DNA from: Aquisediminimonas sp031376385
GTDB lineage: Bacteria; Pseudomonadota; Alphaproteobacteria; Sphingomonadales; Sphingomonadaceae
Length of the DNA: 64,000 bases
Reading direction: 5' to 3'
Assembly (NCBI GenBank): GCA_031376385.1
Contig: JANMDQ010000028.1
Coordinates: forward strand, 65,088 to 129,087
Positions 1 through 8,215 of the stretch are shown here, piece after piece. A program made the position numbers and the translations under genes. Each line of letters starts with the position of its first letter. Within the stretch, counting starts at the first letter, position 1. Below the pieces are notes generated by a model. The model was given only the letters and a program-made list of their open reading frames with translations. It did not search any database and was not told where the DNA came from.

Positions 1-174
1 TGGCTCAAGCGATAATATCGCCAACAACGCCCGCGCGCGGCGATTGGTAACTGCGATGGGAAGGCCACCCGGTCCGATCAGCGCGAATTCACCAAATAGC
101 GAAACGCGTACAACGACGGGAGCCTCCGCAACCGCCAGTTCGTCTCTCGTTTGAGTCCCCCGATCGGCTGACAT
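1..174 (-). CDS. Partial transcriptional-activator-type (BTAD/SARP-like) regulator, N-terminus only
   Basis: The frame starts with ATG at 172-174 and runs uninterrupted off the window edge, giving 58 residues. An AAAGGGG ribosome-binding site lies about 6 bases upstream of the ATG. After about 19 polar residues come VRVSLFGEFAL and then RRARALLAILSLEP. This LFG-F-L / R-A-LLA-L pattern is typical of the winged-helix start of BTAD/SARP-type activators and of related regulators carrying TPR or cyclase parts. The remainder lies outside the window, so the effector part is unknown. It is divergent from fadH with 246 bases between them. The family call rests on this short stretch only. Confidence 0.55.
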   Translation of the reverse strand, partial: MSADRGTQTRDELAVAEAPVVVRVSLFGEFALIGPGGLPIAVTNRRARALLAILSLEP

Positions 175-420
175 CAACACCCCTTTGCACGCATGCTAAA
201 GCCAGCTGCATTGAGAATCCACAATAATCTGCTGCGGCTAGATGCGAAAACATGCGATTGAAATGACGCTCATTGATAAAGATCATCCGTCAAAGACCTT
301 CTTTATTTTGACTGGCGCGCTAACAATTATGGCGATTGCGGCAGTGGGCGCAACTGCTATGAGATGCGCCAAGCCATGTTATTGTCGCTCTCTGGCTCAA
401 GCTAACCGATAAGGCGCAGA

Positions 421-2445
421 ATGAAATACCCAAAACTGCTGGAACCGCTCGATCTGGGCTTCACGACCATTAAGAACCGTTCGATCATGGGTTCGATGCA
501 TACCGGCTTGGAAGAGATGGATGGCGGCTTTGAACGGATGGCGGCTTATTTCGCTGAGCGTGCCGCCAACGGTATCGGTATGATCATTACCGGGGGCATT
601 TCCCCCAATACGGAATCATCGCGCGGTGGCGCGACAATGTCCAATGATGAAGAGGCGCAAAAGCATCGTCTGGTCACAGATGCAGTGCATGCGGCCGATC
701 CTGACGTGAAGATTTGTATGCAGATTCTCCATCCAGGGCCGCTCGCGCATACGCTTGATTTGGTTGCGCCGTCCGCCGTGAAATCGCGCATTGGCCGCTA
801 TGTCCCCAACGCGCTAGATGCTGACGGTGTTCAAAAGCAAATTGACGATCATGTGCGCAGCGCGGTGATGGCCCAAAAGGCCGGTTATGACGGCGTGGAA
901 ATCATTGGGTCGGCGGGATATCTTATTTCCTCATTCCTTGTCGAAAAAACCAATTTGCGTGATGATGATTATGGTGGCTCTTACGAAAACCGGATGCGCT
1001 TTGCGCTGGAAATCGTCGAACAAACGCGTGCGGCAGTGGGTAAGAATTTCATCGTCATTTTCCGCATCGCCGCCATGGATATGCTCGAAGGTGGGATGAG
1101 CTGGGACGAAATTGTCACCTTGGCAAAGCGGCTTGAACTGGCAGGCGTCAGCATCATCTCCACCCATTTTACTTGGCACGAAAGCGCAGTTCCGACCATT
1201 GCAACGATGGTGCCGAGGGCCGCATTCACAGGCGTAACCGGGCGGCTGCGCAAACATGTCAACGTGCCGATGATCACGTCGAACCGCATCAACATGCCAG
1301 ATGTGGCAGAGGCGGTGCTGGCGCGCGGCGATGCTGATCTGGTGTCAATGGCCCGACCTCTGCTGGCCGATAGCGAATTCATGCGCAAAACCATCGAGGG
1401 CCGCGAAGATGAAATTAACACCTGTATCGCGTGCAATCAGGCCTGCCTTGATCATACCTTCACTGGTATTTTGACATCATGTCTCGTCAACCCGCGCGCC
1501 TGCCATGAAACGCAGCTTCACTATTTGCCCACCACTGCTGCCAAGAAAATAGCAGTCGTCGGCGCGGGGCCTGCGGGCTTGGCCTATGCCACAACCGCTG
1601 CACAGCGCGGCCATCATGTGACTTTGTTTGAGGCATCCGCCGAAATTGGCGGGCAGTTCAACTTGGCAAAGCGCATTCCGGGTAAAGAGGAATTTTACGA
1701 AACATTGCGCTATTTCAACCGCATGATTGAAGTGAATAAGATTGACCTCAAACTTGGGGTAAGGGCCGACGCGGAAAGCCTGAAACAAGGTGGGTTTGAC
1801 GAAGTGATCATATCCACTGGCATCACGCCGCGCGTGCCCGATATTGCCGGGATCAATCACCCTAAAGTGGTCAGCTATATTGACGTCATCCTCGGCAAAA
1901 AGGCAGTTGGCAGCCGGGTCGCGGTCATTGGCGCGGGCGGCATTGGTTTTGATGTCTGCGAACTGATCACGCACAGCGGGCCTTCGGGCGCGCTTGACCG
2001 GGATGTCTTTGCCGCTGAATGGGGCGTCGATTTCGAAAACCATCCGCGCGGCGGCGTGACAGGCGTTGAGCCGCGCGTTGCTAAGTCTGAACGCGAAGTG
2101 TTCCTGCTGCAACGCAAGGATAGTAAAGTCGGCGGCGGTCTTGGCAAGACCACAGGCTGGACGCACCGCATCACGCTCGCGCGGCGCGGGGTTAAAATGA
2201 TGAACGGCGTTGAATATCTCAAGATCGACGATTCTGGCCTGCATATCCTGCAAGGCGGCTTGCCCGAATTGCTGGAAGTGGACACGATCATCATTTGCGC
2301 CGGGCAAGATCCTGCGCGTGGCCTATTTGATGAACTGGCCGAAATGGGAGTGCAAGCTGAACTGATTGGCGGCGCTTTCGAGGCCGCAGAGCTTGACGCA
2401 AAAGCCGCCATCAAACAAGCCAGCTATCTCGCCGCGGCGGCCTAG
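421..2445 (+). CDS. fadH: 2,4-dienoyl-CoA reductase (NADPH), FadH
   Basis: Reduces 2,4-dienoyl-CoA to 3-enoyl-CoA during beta-oxidation of polyunsaturated acids, using FMN, FAD and a 4Fe-4S cluster in one cytosolic polypeptide. At 674 aa it matches the 672 aa E. coli enzyme and resembles it along its whole length from memory. An Old-Yellow-Enzyme TIM barrel fills about residues 1-330, with the active-site Tyr in GSAGYLI (near 165) and His in TWHES (near 250). Cluster cysteines are in CIACNQACLD and the following TSCLVNP. A Rossmann flavin fold starts at VVGAGPAGLAYA and a second nucleotide fold at VIGAGGIGFD. It converges on the MaoC-like hydratase gene, with six bases between the two stops. 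Only a weak AAGG precedes the ATG. Confidence 0.95.
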   Translation: MKYPKLLEPLDLGFTTIKNRSIMGSMHTGLEEMDGGFERMAAYFAERAANGIGMIITGGISPNTESSRGGATMSNDEEAQKHRLVTDAVHAADPDVKICMQILHPGPLAHTLDLVAPSAVKSRIGRYVPNALDADGVQKQIDDHVRSAVMAQKAGYDGVEIIGSAGYLISSFLVEKTNLRDDDYGGSYENRMRFALEIVEQTRAAVGKNFIVIFRIAAMDMLEGGMSWDEIVTLAKRLELAGVSIISTHFTWHESAVPTIATMVPRAAFTGVTGRLRKHVNVPMITSNRINMPDVAEAVLARGDADLVSMARPLLADSEFMRKTIEGREDEINTCIACNQACLDHTFTGILTSCLVNPRACHETQLHYLPTTAAKKIAVVGAGPAGLAYATTAAQRGHHVTLFEASAEIGGQFNLAKRIPGKEEFYETLRYFNRMIEVNKIDLKLGVRADAESLKQGGFDEVIISTGITPRVPDIAGINHPKVVSYIDVILGKKAVGSRVAVIGAGGIGFDVCELITHSGPSGALDRDVFAAEWGVDFENHPRGGVTGVEPRVAKSEREVFLLQRKDSKVGGGLGKTTGWTHRITLARRGVKMMNGVEYLKIDDSGLHILQGGLPELLEVDTIIICAGQDPARGLFDELAEMGVQAELIGGAFEAAELDAKAAIKQASYLAAAA

Positions 2446-2451
2446 TTGGTC

Positions 2452-3279
2452 CTAAAAATCGGCCTCTGCCGTCATTAGGATGCGGCCGGCTTCGCTTATG
2501 GCAGACAGGGTCATCGCGTGCGCGCTGATTTTGCCGACCAGATGCAGAAGCTCCCCGACGAAAGCAGGGGCCTGCGCACGCATTGAAAATCTGTTCAGAC
2601 GATAAGAACCCAATTCCCGTGCGGCGAGGTCCATCAGCAATGTCGCAATCAAGGGCCCGTGGACGACGAGCCCGCGATAGCCTTCTTCGCCCGTCGCATA
2701 AGGATGATCATAATGGATGCGGTGGCTGTTGAAGGTGAGGGCGGAGTAGCGGAACAACAGGGCTTCTGACGGGGTGAGTGAACGGCGGATTGGCCAGCCA
2801 GACAGGTCTGCTAAATCCTTGGACTGCCCCGTTGGCGACGTCGCGGTTGGTGCGTCGCGGTAAACGATCGATTGCCGCTCAGTTACCGCCAGCACGCCGT
2901 CTGCCACCGTTTCATGATCCACCGTCACGAAGACCAATGGTCCAGTTGCGCCCGTCTTCTCGCTAATCTCGGCTATGGTTGACCGGCGGTTGATCTCTGC
3001 TCCTGCTGTCATCGGCGCATGAAAATTGACTTGGCTCGCCGCCCACATCCGGCGGGGCAGCGGCACTGGCGGCATGAACCCACCGCGTTTGGGATGGCCG
3101 TCAGGGCCAAGTTCCGCCGTTGCGGCTTCCGGCGGACACAGGCACCAGTGAATGCCGTGCGGCGCACTATCGCCCCTCTCGTCGCTATCGAAGGTCGCAC
3201 GGAACCGATCAAGCAGACTGCGCGGCAGCATATCGCTTTGCTCTTGCGTCTGGCCGATCCAGGTATTCCAGTCTTCCAT
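2452..3279 (-). CDS. MaoC-family acyl-CoA hydratase, mesaconyl-C4-CoA hydratase-like
   Basis: Predicted double-hotdog hydratase acting on an enoyl- or mesaconyl-type CoA ester. The N-terminal half is FAS1-type dehydratase-like (PPVPLPRRMWAAS, then FHAPMTAG). The C-terminal half has the usual RYSALTFNSHRIHYD motif carrying the His/Asp pair, followed by YRGLVVHGPLIATLL. ATG at 3279 is chosen because AAAGGG lies 8 bases upstream; ATG at 3297 and GTG at 3321 are in frame and would give up to 289 aa. It is divergent from the molybdoenzyme gene and convergent with fadH, which suggests a role in acyl-CoA breakdown. The true substrate is not readable from the sequence. Confidence 0.8.
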   Translation of the reverse strand: MEDWNTWIGQTQEQSDMLPRSLLDRFRATFDSDERGDSAPHGIHWCLCPPEAATAELGPDGHPKRGGFMPPVPLPRRMWAASQVNFHAPMTAGAEINRRSTIAEISEKTGATGPLVFVTVDHETVADGVLAVTERQSIVYRDAPTATSPTGQSKDLADLSGWPIRRSLTPSEALLFRYSALTFNSHRIHYDHPYATGEEGYRGLVVHGPLIATLLMDLAARELGSYRLNRFSMRAQAPAFVGELLHLVGKISAHAMTLSAISEAGRILMTAEADF

Positions 3280-3382
3280 GAATTCGGCCCTTTGCATTCC
3301 CGCCCCAGCCTTTACCCTCACTTATAGCAGTTAACACCATCGCCAAAATCAATAGGGTTAGCGTCCGTTAGGGAGAGCCACG

Positions 3383-5527
3383 ATGAGCCAAGAAACGCAC
3401 CGCACATTTTGCCGATTTTGCCACGCCAGCTGCGCAATGCTTGTCGATGTCGAAAATAACAAAGTGAAGGCAGTTCGCGGCGATCCGGAAAATGAGCTTT
3501 TCGGCGGCTACACCTGCGTTAAGGGTCGCCAGATGACGGACATGCACAATTTGCCCGAACGGCTGCTGAAGCCGCTCATCCGGCGGGACGGAGAATTTGT
3601 TGAGATCTCAACTGCTGATGCCTTGGTTGAAATTGCCGCGCGGATGAAGCAGATGATACAGGAGCATGGTCCGCACAGCATCGCGCTTTATTGCGGCACC
3701 AATGCCTTTCAAAACAGCGCTGTGCTCGGCACATCCTATGCGCTGGCGCAGGCCATTGGATCGCGAAACTATTATACCAGCGTGACTGTTGATCAACCTG
3801 CCAAGGTGTTCACCAGCGCGCGCTACGGCCAGTGGATGGGCGGATCGAATAATTTTGCAGACTCTGATGTAGTGATGTTTGTTGGCAACAACCCGCTCGT
3901 TTCGCATTACTCCCCGTCCGGCGGCCTGCCGCCCTTTTCCCCGTCCAAGCGGCTGCGCGATGCCAAAGCGCGGGGCTTGAAGGTGATTGTCGTTGATCCG
4001 CGCGAAAGCGATATTGGGGCGCACGCGGATATCCATTTGCAGGTGAAACCAGGCGAAGACCCAGCCTTGCTAGGCGGCATTCTTCACGTGATCATTGCCG
4101 AAGGGCTTTATGATCAGAACTTTGTCGCAGCGCATGTCGATGGCTTTGATGCCTTGGCCGAAGCTGTGAAGGATTTCACCCCGGATATCGCGGCCAAACG
4201 GGCAGGCGTTGATGCCGGTGAATTGATTAAGGCCGCGCGGCTTTTTGCAAAGGCGACCAAAGGAAAGGTCGTGACGGGCACCGGCCCGGAAATGGCAGGC
4301 CACGGGGTGTTGACCGAATATCTCGTTTCAGCCCTCAACATCATCTGTGCGCGGTTCAATCAGGAAGGGGATAAGGTCGCCAACCCGATGGTGTTCATGC
4401 CCTTTGCTGCAGGGGCGAAAAAGGCGCAGGTCGCGCCGCCTGTCCCTATGTTTGGCGAAGGCTTTGCCCCGTCGCGGATCAGGGGCATCGGAACGCTCGG
4501 CCAGGAAATGCCGTGCCCTGTGCTGGCCGATGAAATCCTGACCCCCGGTGAAGGGCAGATTAAAATGCTCATCTCAATTGGCGGCAATCCTGAAATCGCC
4601 TTCCCTAACCAGCGCAAAGTGCGCAAGGCGCTCGATACTGTTGATCTCTTCGTTCAGATTGACCCTTGGATGTCAGCGAGCGCGAAGCGTGCGGACATCA
4701 TCCTTGCCCCCAGCATGTGCTTGGAACGCGAAGACATTAACAATGTGTCGCAGCCTTTTTGTGAAGAGCCCTATGCCCATTATACCGAAGCCATGGTTCC
4801 GCCCCCCGGTGATACGATGGATGAATATGAAATGCTCTGGTGGCTTGCCAAGCATCTTGGGCTCCAGCTGTCTTTGCCCGGCGGCGATTGCTCAATGGAG
4901 GTCTGCCCTGACAAGATGACCATGCTGGATCTGATATCGCACGGCTGCCTCGTCGCGCCCAGCAGGGCGCGGGCCGATGCGAAAACACATGACCGGCCCG
5001 GCAGCGCGATCTTCTATCCTGATCAGCACTTGACCATAGCGCCCGCTGATCCTGATGCGTCAGAGAAATTCCATCTGGATGCTGGTGCCATGCCTGATGC
5101 GTTCAAAGCCTTTGCGGCAAACCCGCCTGAGGCCGATGGATTTGATTTCCGCTTGATCTCGCGCCGGTCAAAGCACCGCTATAATAGCAATGGCCACACA
5201 TTCCCGCATTTGAAGAAAAAAATGCCAACCAATCCGGCCTTCCTCCACCCAGATGATCTTGCCGCGTTGTCGATATCAGACGGCGACGTGATCGAAATTA
5301 GCTCAAAAGTCGCATCCATTTTTGCCGTCACCCAAGCCAGCGACAAGATCCGCCGTGGCGTCATTTCCATGTCGCACGCTTGGGGCGATGATGATGCTGG
5401 CAAAGATGAAGTGCGTGAAAAAGGCGGATCAACCAACCGCTTGATTGATGATATTGACGGCATGGATCCGATTACAGGCATGGTGAAACAAAGCGCCATT
5501 CCAGTGCGGATCGCTGCTGCGGCGTAA
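3383..5527 (+). CDS. Molybdopterin-dependent oxidoreductase, DMSO reductase family
   Basis: Cytosolic (no signal peptide) 714 aa molybdoenzyme. An N-terminal 4Fe-4S site is seen as C10-x2-C13-x3-C17 and C45. The bis-MGD folds follow, with VDPRESDIGAHADIHLQVKPG and a C-terminal dinucleotide-binding region (RRSKHRYNSNGH, MSHAWGDDD). By rough alignment with formate dehydrogenases, the residue at the Cys/SeCys molybdenum-ligand position is Asp137 in VTVDQPAK. GGGAGAGCC precedes the ATG. No partner electron-transfer subunit is adjacent. Proximity to fadH and the hydratase suggests a role in lipid or acyl-CoA metabolism, but the reaction is unknown. Formate dehydrogenase and assimilatory nitrate reductase remain possible labels. 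Confidence 0.8.
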   Translation: MSQETHRTFCRFCHASCAMLVDVENNKVKAVRGDPENELFGGYTCVKGRQMTDMHNLPERLLKPLIRRDGEFVEISTADALVEIAARMKQMIQEHGPHSIALYCGTNAFQNSAVLGTSYALAQAIGSRNYYTSVTVDQPAKVFTSARYGQWMGGSNNFADSDVVMFVGNNPLVSHYSPSGGLPPFSPSKRLRDAKARGLKVIVVDPRESDIGAHADIHLQVKPGEDPALLGGILHVIIAEGLYDQNFVAAHVDGFDALAEAVKDFTPDIAAKRAGVDAGELIKAARLFAKATKGKVVTGTGPEMAGHGVLTEYLVSALNIICARFNQEGDKVANPMVFMPFAAGAKKAQVAPPVPMFGEGFAPSRIRGIGTLGQEMPCPVLADEILTPGEGQIKMLISIGGNPEIAFPNQRKVRKALDTVDLFVQIDPWMSASAKRADIILAPSMCLEREDINNVSQPFCEEPYAHYTEAMVPPPGDTMDEYEMLWWLAKHLGLQLSLPGGDCSMEVCPDKMTMLDLISHGCLVAPSRARADAKTHDRPGSAIFYPDQHLTIAPADPDASEKFHLDAGAMPDAFKAFAANPPEADGFDFRLISRRSKHRYNSNGHTFPHLKKKMPTNPAFLHPDDLAALSISDGDVIEISSKVASIFAVTQASDKIRRGVISMSHAWGDDDAGKDEVREKGGSTNRLIDDIDGMDPITGMVKQSAIPVRIAAAA

Positions 5528-5807
5528 GAGCGAAGCGCGATGTGGCTGTGTGCGGGCTGACATGCGAGGTCCGGCGGACGAGCGACATCGACTTGTCTTG
5601 GGCAAACGACCGGCGATCATGAATGGCGGGTGTGTTGGGGGGAGCGGACAGGCAGGTTTTAGGTCGTAAGGGTTGATAGCAGACGGACTTTAGTCAGGGA
5701 TCGCAATAAGGTGCCATTCGCGCTGCGCTGCGTTGCCTATTCTATACGATGCTCATAGAGCCTAGGCGCCTTGATCGTGCTTATATTTGTCCACTGGCGA
5801 TAGAATA

Positions 5808-6551
5808 ATGCAGACGTTGATTTACGAAGGCAAAATAGAGCCTGAAGCGGCTCCGCTTACTCTGGACTACCGGCCAATGTTGATGCGGCAGGCGACAGAA
5901 ACTACGCCTGAGGCCGAGTTTGAAGTGTCCGTTTTCGTGGGCCGGGTTCGCGTCCACGTTGTCACATCGGTTGCCGACGAGAAGGTCGCAGAAGATCTTT
6001 ATTTTGCGGCTTGGGACGTCGCCCGAACATTCGTTGAGGCGGCCGGATTCATAAAAGCCATTCCGTACTCAGTTAGCCTCGATAGGGTCATCCTCCCTAA
6101 CGGTGAGGTTCGGAGTTACGTCTTTGGAGACCGATCGCTCGCGGCGATGCACGACTTTACCGACGATGATCTGGAGGCCATTTCCGATCTCACTCTCGTC
6201 GATCTCAAGCACGGACTTGTCCTTTCCGACATATTGATGACGCTCGGAAAGGCCCACTATTCGCCGACGGCTTGTGGTAGGGTAGCGGATAGCGTTGCGC
6301 GGCTAATTTCGCCAAATGCTGGCAGAGCGGCACAATGGAACAATTTGAGGCAAAAGTTGCGTGTTGATGAGGCTTACGTCAGGTCACTTTCAGACGTATC
6401 AAAGGCATCGCGGCATGGCGACAGAATTGAGGTTGATGCCGGAACCAACCAAAAGACGGCGCATCGGGCGTGGGCGCTCGTAGGACGCTATTTGAGGTAC
6501 CGATTGAAGGGTGAGCTCGATCCTGAGCGCTATCCTTTGCTAGAAGGCTAA
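5808..6551 (+). CDS. Protein of unknown function
   Basis: A 247 aa reading frame from ATG at 5808; an in-frame TTG at 5787 would add seven residues. I do not recognise a family. No signal peptide or membrane segment is visible. The protein is acidic in the middle (FTDDDLEAISDLTLVD) and basic towards the end (ALVGRYLRYRLKG). The region around LSDILMTLGKAHYSPTACGR looks helical. Base composition appears lower in GC than in the flanking genes, and the gene stands alone: 280 bases without a gene lie upstream and 1.1 kb downstream. This suggests an acquired gene. The ribosome-binding site is weak. Confidence 0.6.
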   Translation: MQTLIYEGKIEPEAAPLTLDYRPMLMRQATETTPEAEFEVSVFVGRVRVHVVTSVADEKVAEDLYFAAWDVARTFVEAAGFIKAIPYSVSLDRVILPNGEVRSYVFGDRSLAAMHDFTDDDLEAISDLTLVDLKHGLVLSDILMTLGKAHYSPTACGRVADSVARLISPNAGRAAQWNNLRQKLRVDEAYVRSLSDVSKASRHGDRIEVDAGTNQKTAHRAWALVGRYLRYRLKGELDPERYPLLEG

Positions 6552-6683
6552 TCGGGGTGAAAGCTGTTCGTCAGCTGACGGCGAAAAGTTAAAATTGAAC
6601 GAGCGGCGGCTTTCGAGAGAAGCGACCAAGCGTGCAGACGTCCAAAAACTTGTCGCAAACTGCCATAGCCCCATCCGCCGTCT

Positions 6684-6702
6684 CCCCGCACTTGATGCGG
6701 GG
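6684..6702. repeat. REP-like hairpin
   Basis: CCCCGCA-CTTGA-TGCGGGG is a perfect 7-bp stem with a 5-base loop. This kind of short intergenic palindrome is common in sphingomonad genomes. No T-tract follows, so it is not an obvious terminator. Confidence 0.6.
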
Positions 6703-7154
6703 CTTGGCTTTGGGGCGAGCTGTGATTGAGGCAGACAGCTTTGGACCGGTGCGATCTTTGGAGTGACTTGTTTCTGGAAACGGAGCGAGCAAAAGCCAAG
6801 CCCCCCTTCGGCGTAGCTCAGGATAAACTAAGTCAAGCACGGCGAGACGGTAGGGGTGAGGCGCGCACCAAAACTGCGACATAACAGCTTGCTGCCCGCT
6901 GCCCCTCCGCCCTGCGGGCAACTCCCCGTTCCGGGGAGGAATTCTCCTGCTTTGAAAGGGCAAAGTCTCCTGTTCAGACGACGGAAAAGTGAGTGAAAAC
7001 CCAAGTTCGTCAGATTTAAGAGTAGTATTTTCACTTGCAATGTAGGATTTTTCCTGTCACCTTTTGCACCATGATGTCGGTAATCGCCTCTTTGCCGTCG
7101 GGGCCTGCAATCAGCGCGTGTAGACTGACGGCGCACACAGCTTCAAAGTTCCGG

Positions 7155-7182
7155 TTCAGGTGTCAACCTAGTGTCAACTTTG
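7155..7182 (+). repeat. Dispersed repeat, motif A (copy 1)
   Basis: Contains GTGTCAAC twice with an 11-base period. The 28-base block matches 30541-30568 in inverted orientation with two differences. It lies in the same order relative to motif B as in the other copy. Confidence 0.75.
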
Positions 7183-7466
7183 ACGATATTCTGGCGTTTC
7201 AGGGGGTGCCGAAAGCGATTGCGGCGCTTTAGTCAGGATAAACTGGGATCATCATGGATGGCACTCGGCGAGCGGCCGGATCTAGCGCAACGGCGGAAAC
7301 TCCAAACTCAACTTTGGCTTGACGAAATAGAATATGTTCTTTATGTGTTCCACTGTTCTTTGACACGCGAATGTCGCGACTAAATCCTTCCCCCCGGATG
7401 CTGGCCAGCGATCCGCGCGTCATGATTTTGCGCGCTGACACCAGTGGCACGGCTGCGCAACCAAAG

Positions 7467-7498
7467 GTGCGACTGGCACAACTTTACACAACTTTGGG
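7467..7498 (+). repeat. Dispersed repeat, motif B (copy 1)
   Basis: Contains CACAACTTT twice with a 10-base period, preceded by GTGCGACTGG. The 32-base block is a perfect inverted match to 30430-30461, about 23 kb away. Confidence 0.8.
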
Positions 7499-7537
7499 AA
7501 AAGCACGCGGCAAACAGACTGCCGATTAACCCTCGTA

Positions 7538-7591
7538 AAGGTGACATAAGGTGACAGAAAATCCTGTTTTGCCGGGGACTTTGTCACCTTA
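7538..7591. repeat. Paired and inverted GGTGACA motif
   Basis: AGGTGACA occurs twice with a 10-base period (7539-7556). The reverse complement TGTCACCTTA at 7582-7591 pairs perfectly with TAAGGTGACA at 7547-7556, giving a 10-bp stem around 25 bases. It could be an operator or the arm of a hairpin. It lies downstream of the end of the leftward CBS-domain gene. Confidence 0.6.
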
Positions 7592-7630
7592 AGAGCCGAA
7601 TCAGTCAAAACGGGCAGAATATTCCGCGCG

Positions 7631-8146
7631 TTAGCTCGTTCCTAAAATAACAGCGATGATGATCAGCGCAAAAAAGATCGCAGCGCCGATAGCAGCAAAG
7701 ATCGATGGGCTGAGATCGAAAGTCGCCTTCGCCTGTTCTGTCACTCGCGATAGCAGCTGCGGCCATGTGTAGCTGACAAAATCGCCTTGGCTCATAATAC
7801 CGATCAATACGCCGTCATCCCCCACCACTGGTAAGTGACGAAACCGATCATTTGACATTTGCTGGAGCCATTCGAGTAGATTATCCTCTGCCTTGGCCAG
7901 TTTCAGGTCAGTCGTCATGATATCGCGCAGGAGCGTCTTTTTCGGGTCCAGCGCATTGTTGAGCAACCGCCGCATGAAATCGCGTTCCGTGACAATGCCG
8001 ACTGGCTTTTGCGCAGGATCAACAACCACGACAGCGCCGAAGTTTTTCTCGCTCATTGCTTGAATGGCGGAAAAAACGGTATCGTCGGGCTTGAATGTGA
8101 GAACGATGGATTTCCGTTGAAACTCTGGCCTGTCTTTGATTTTCAT
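7631..8146 (-). CDS. CBS-domain protein with C-terminal membrane anchor
   Basis: 171 aa. Two CBS repeats occupy about residues 10-130 (VGIVTERDFMRRLL and IGIMSQGDFVSYTW end each repeat). CBS pairs usually bind adenosine nucleotides and act as energy or ligand sensors. A single hydrophobic helix near the C-terminus (SIFAAIGAAIFFALIIIAVIL, minus its ends) predicts inner-membrane anchoring with the CBS part in the cytosol, which is less common for such short proteins. No effector domain is present. The ligand is not predictable. It lies 69 bases downstream of cobT in the same direction and could be co-transcribed with it. Confidence 0.85.
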   Translation of the reverse strand: MKIKDRPEFQRKSIVLTFKPDDTVFSAIQAMSEKNFGAVVVVDPAQKPVGIVTERDFMRRLLNNALDPKKTLLRDIMTTDLKLAKAEDNLLEWLQQMSNDRFRHLPVVGDDGVLIGIMSQGDFVSYTWPQLLSRVTEQAKATFDLSPSIFAAIGAAIFFALIIIAVILGTS

Positions 8147-8215
8147 GAGTCGTGCCTTAGCAGGGAAAAATATCCTGAACTTAGTCTAGCGGCTCTGGCC
8201 GTTGCGGCAAGGGCG

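Larger units (their letters stand above)
6552..7630. other. Gene-free stretch of about 1.1 kb rich in palindromes and repeats
   Basis: No convincing coding frame is seen on either strand; open frames here have no ribosome-binding site and cross palindromes. Visible structure includes a CCCCGCA/TGCGGGG hairpin (6684-6702) and a complementary pair GGGGCTTGGCTTT (6698-6710) / AAAGCCAAGCCCC (about 6791-6803). A TCCCCG/CGGGGA hairpin lies at 6923-6936. Three blocks each contain a short motif repeated one helical turn apart (7155-7182, 7467-7498, 7538-7591). It may be the decayed edge of an acquired segment that includes the preceding unknown gene. Confidence 0.6.

Noticed and set aside
1477..2307. 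276-codon leftward frame opposite fadH
   Set aside because: Antisense to a well-conserved gene, no family features, explained by high GC.
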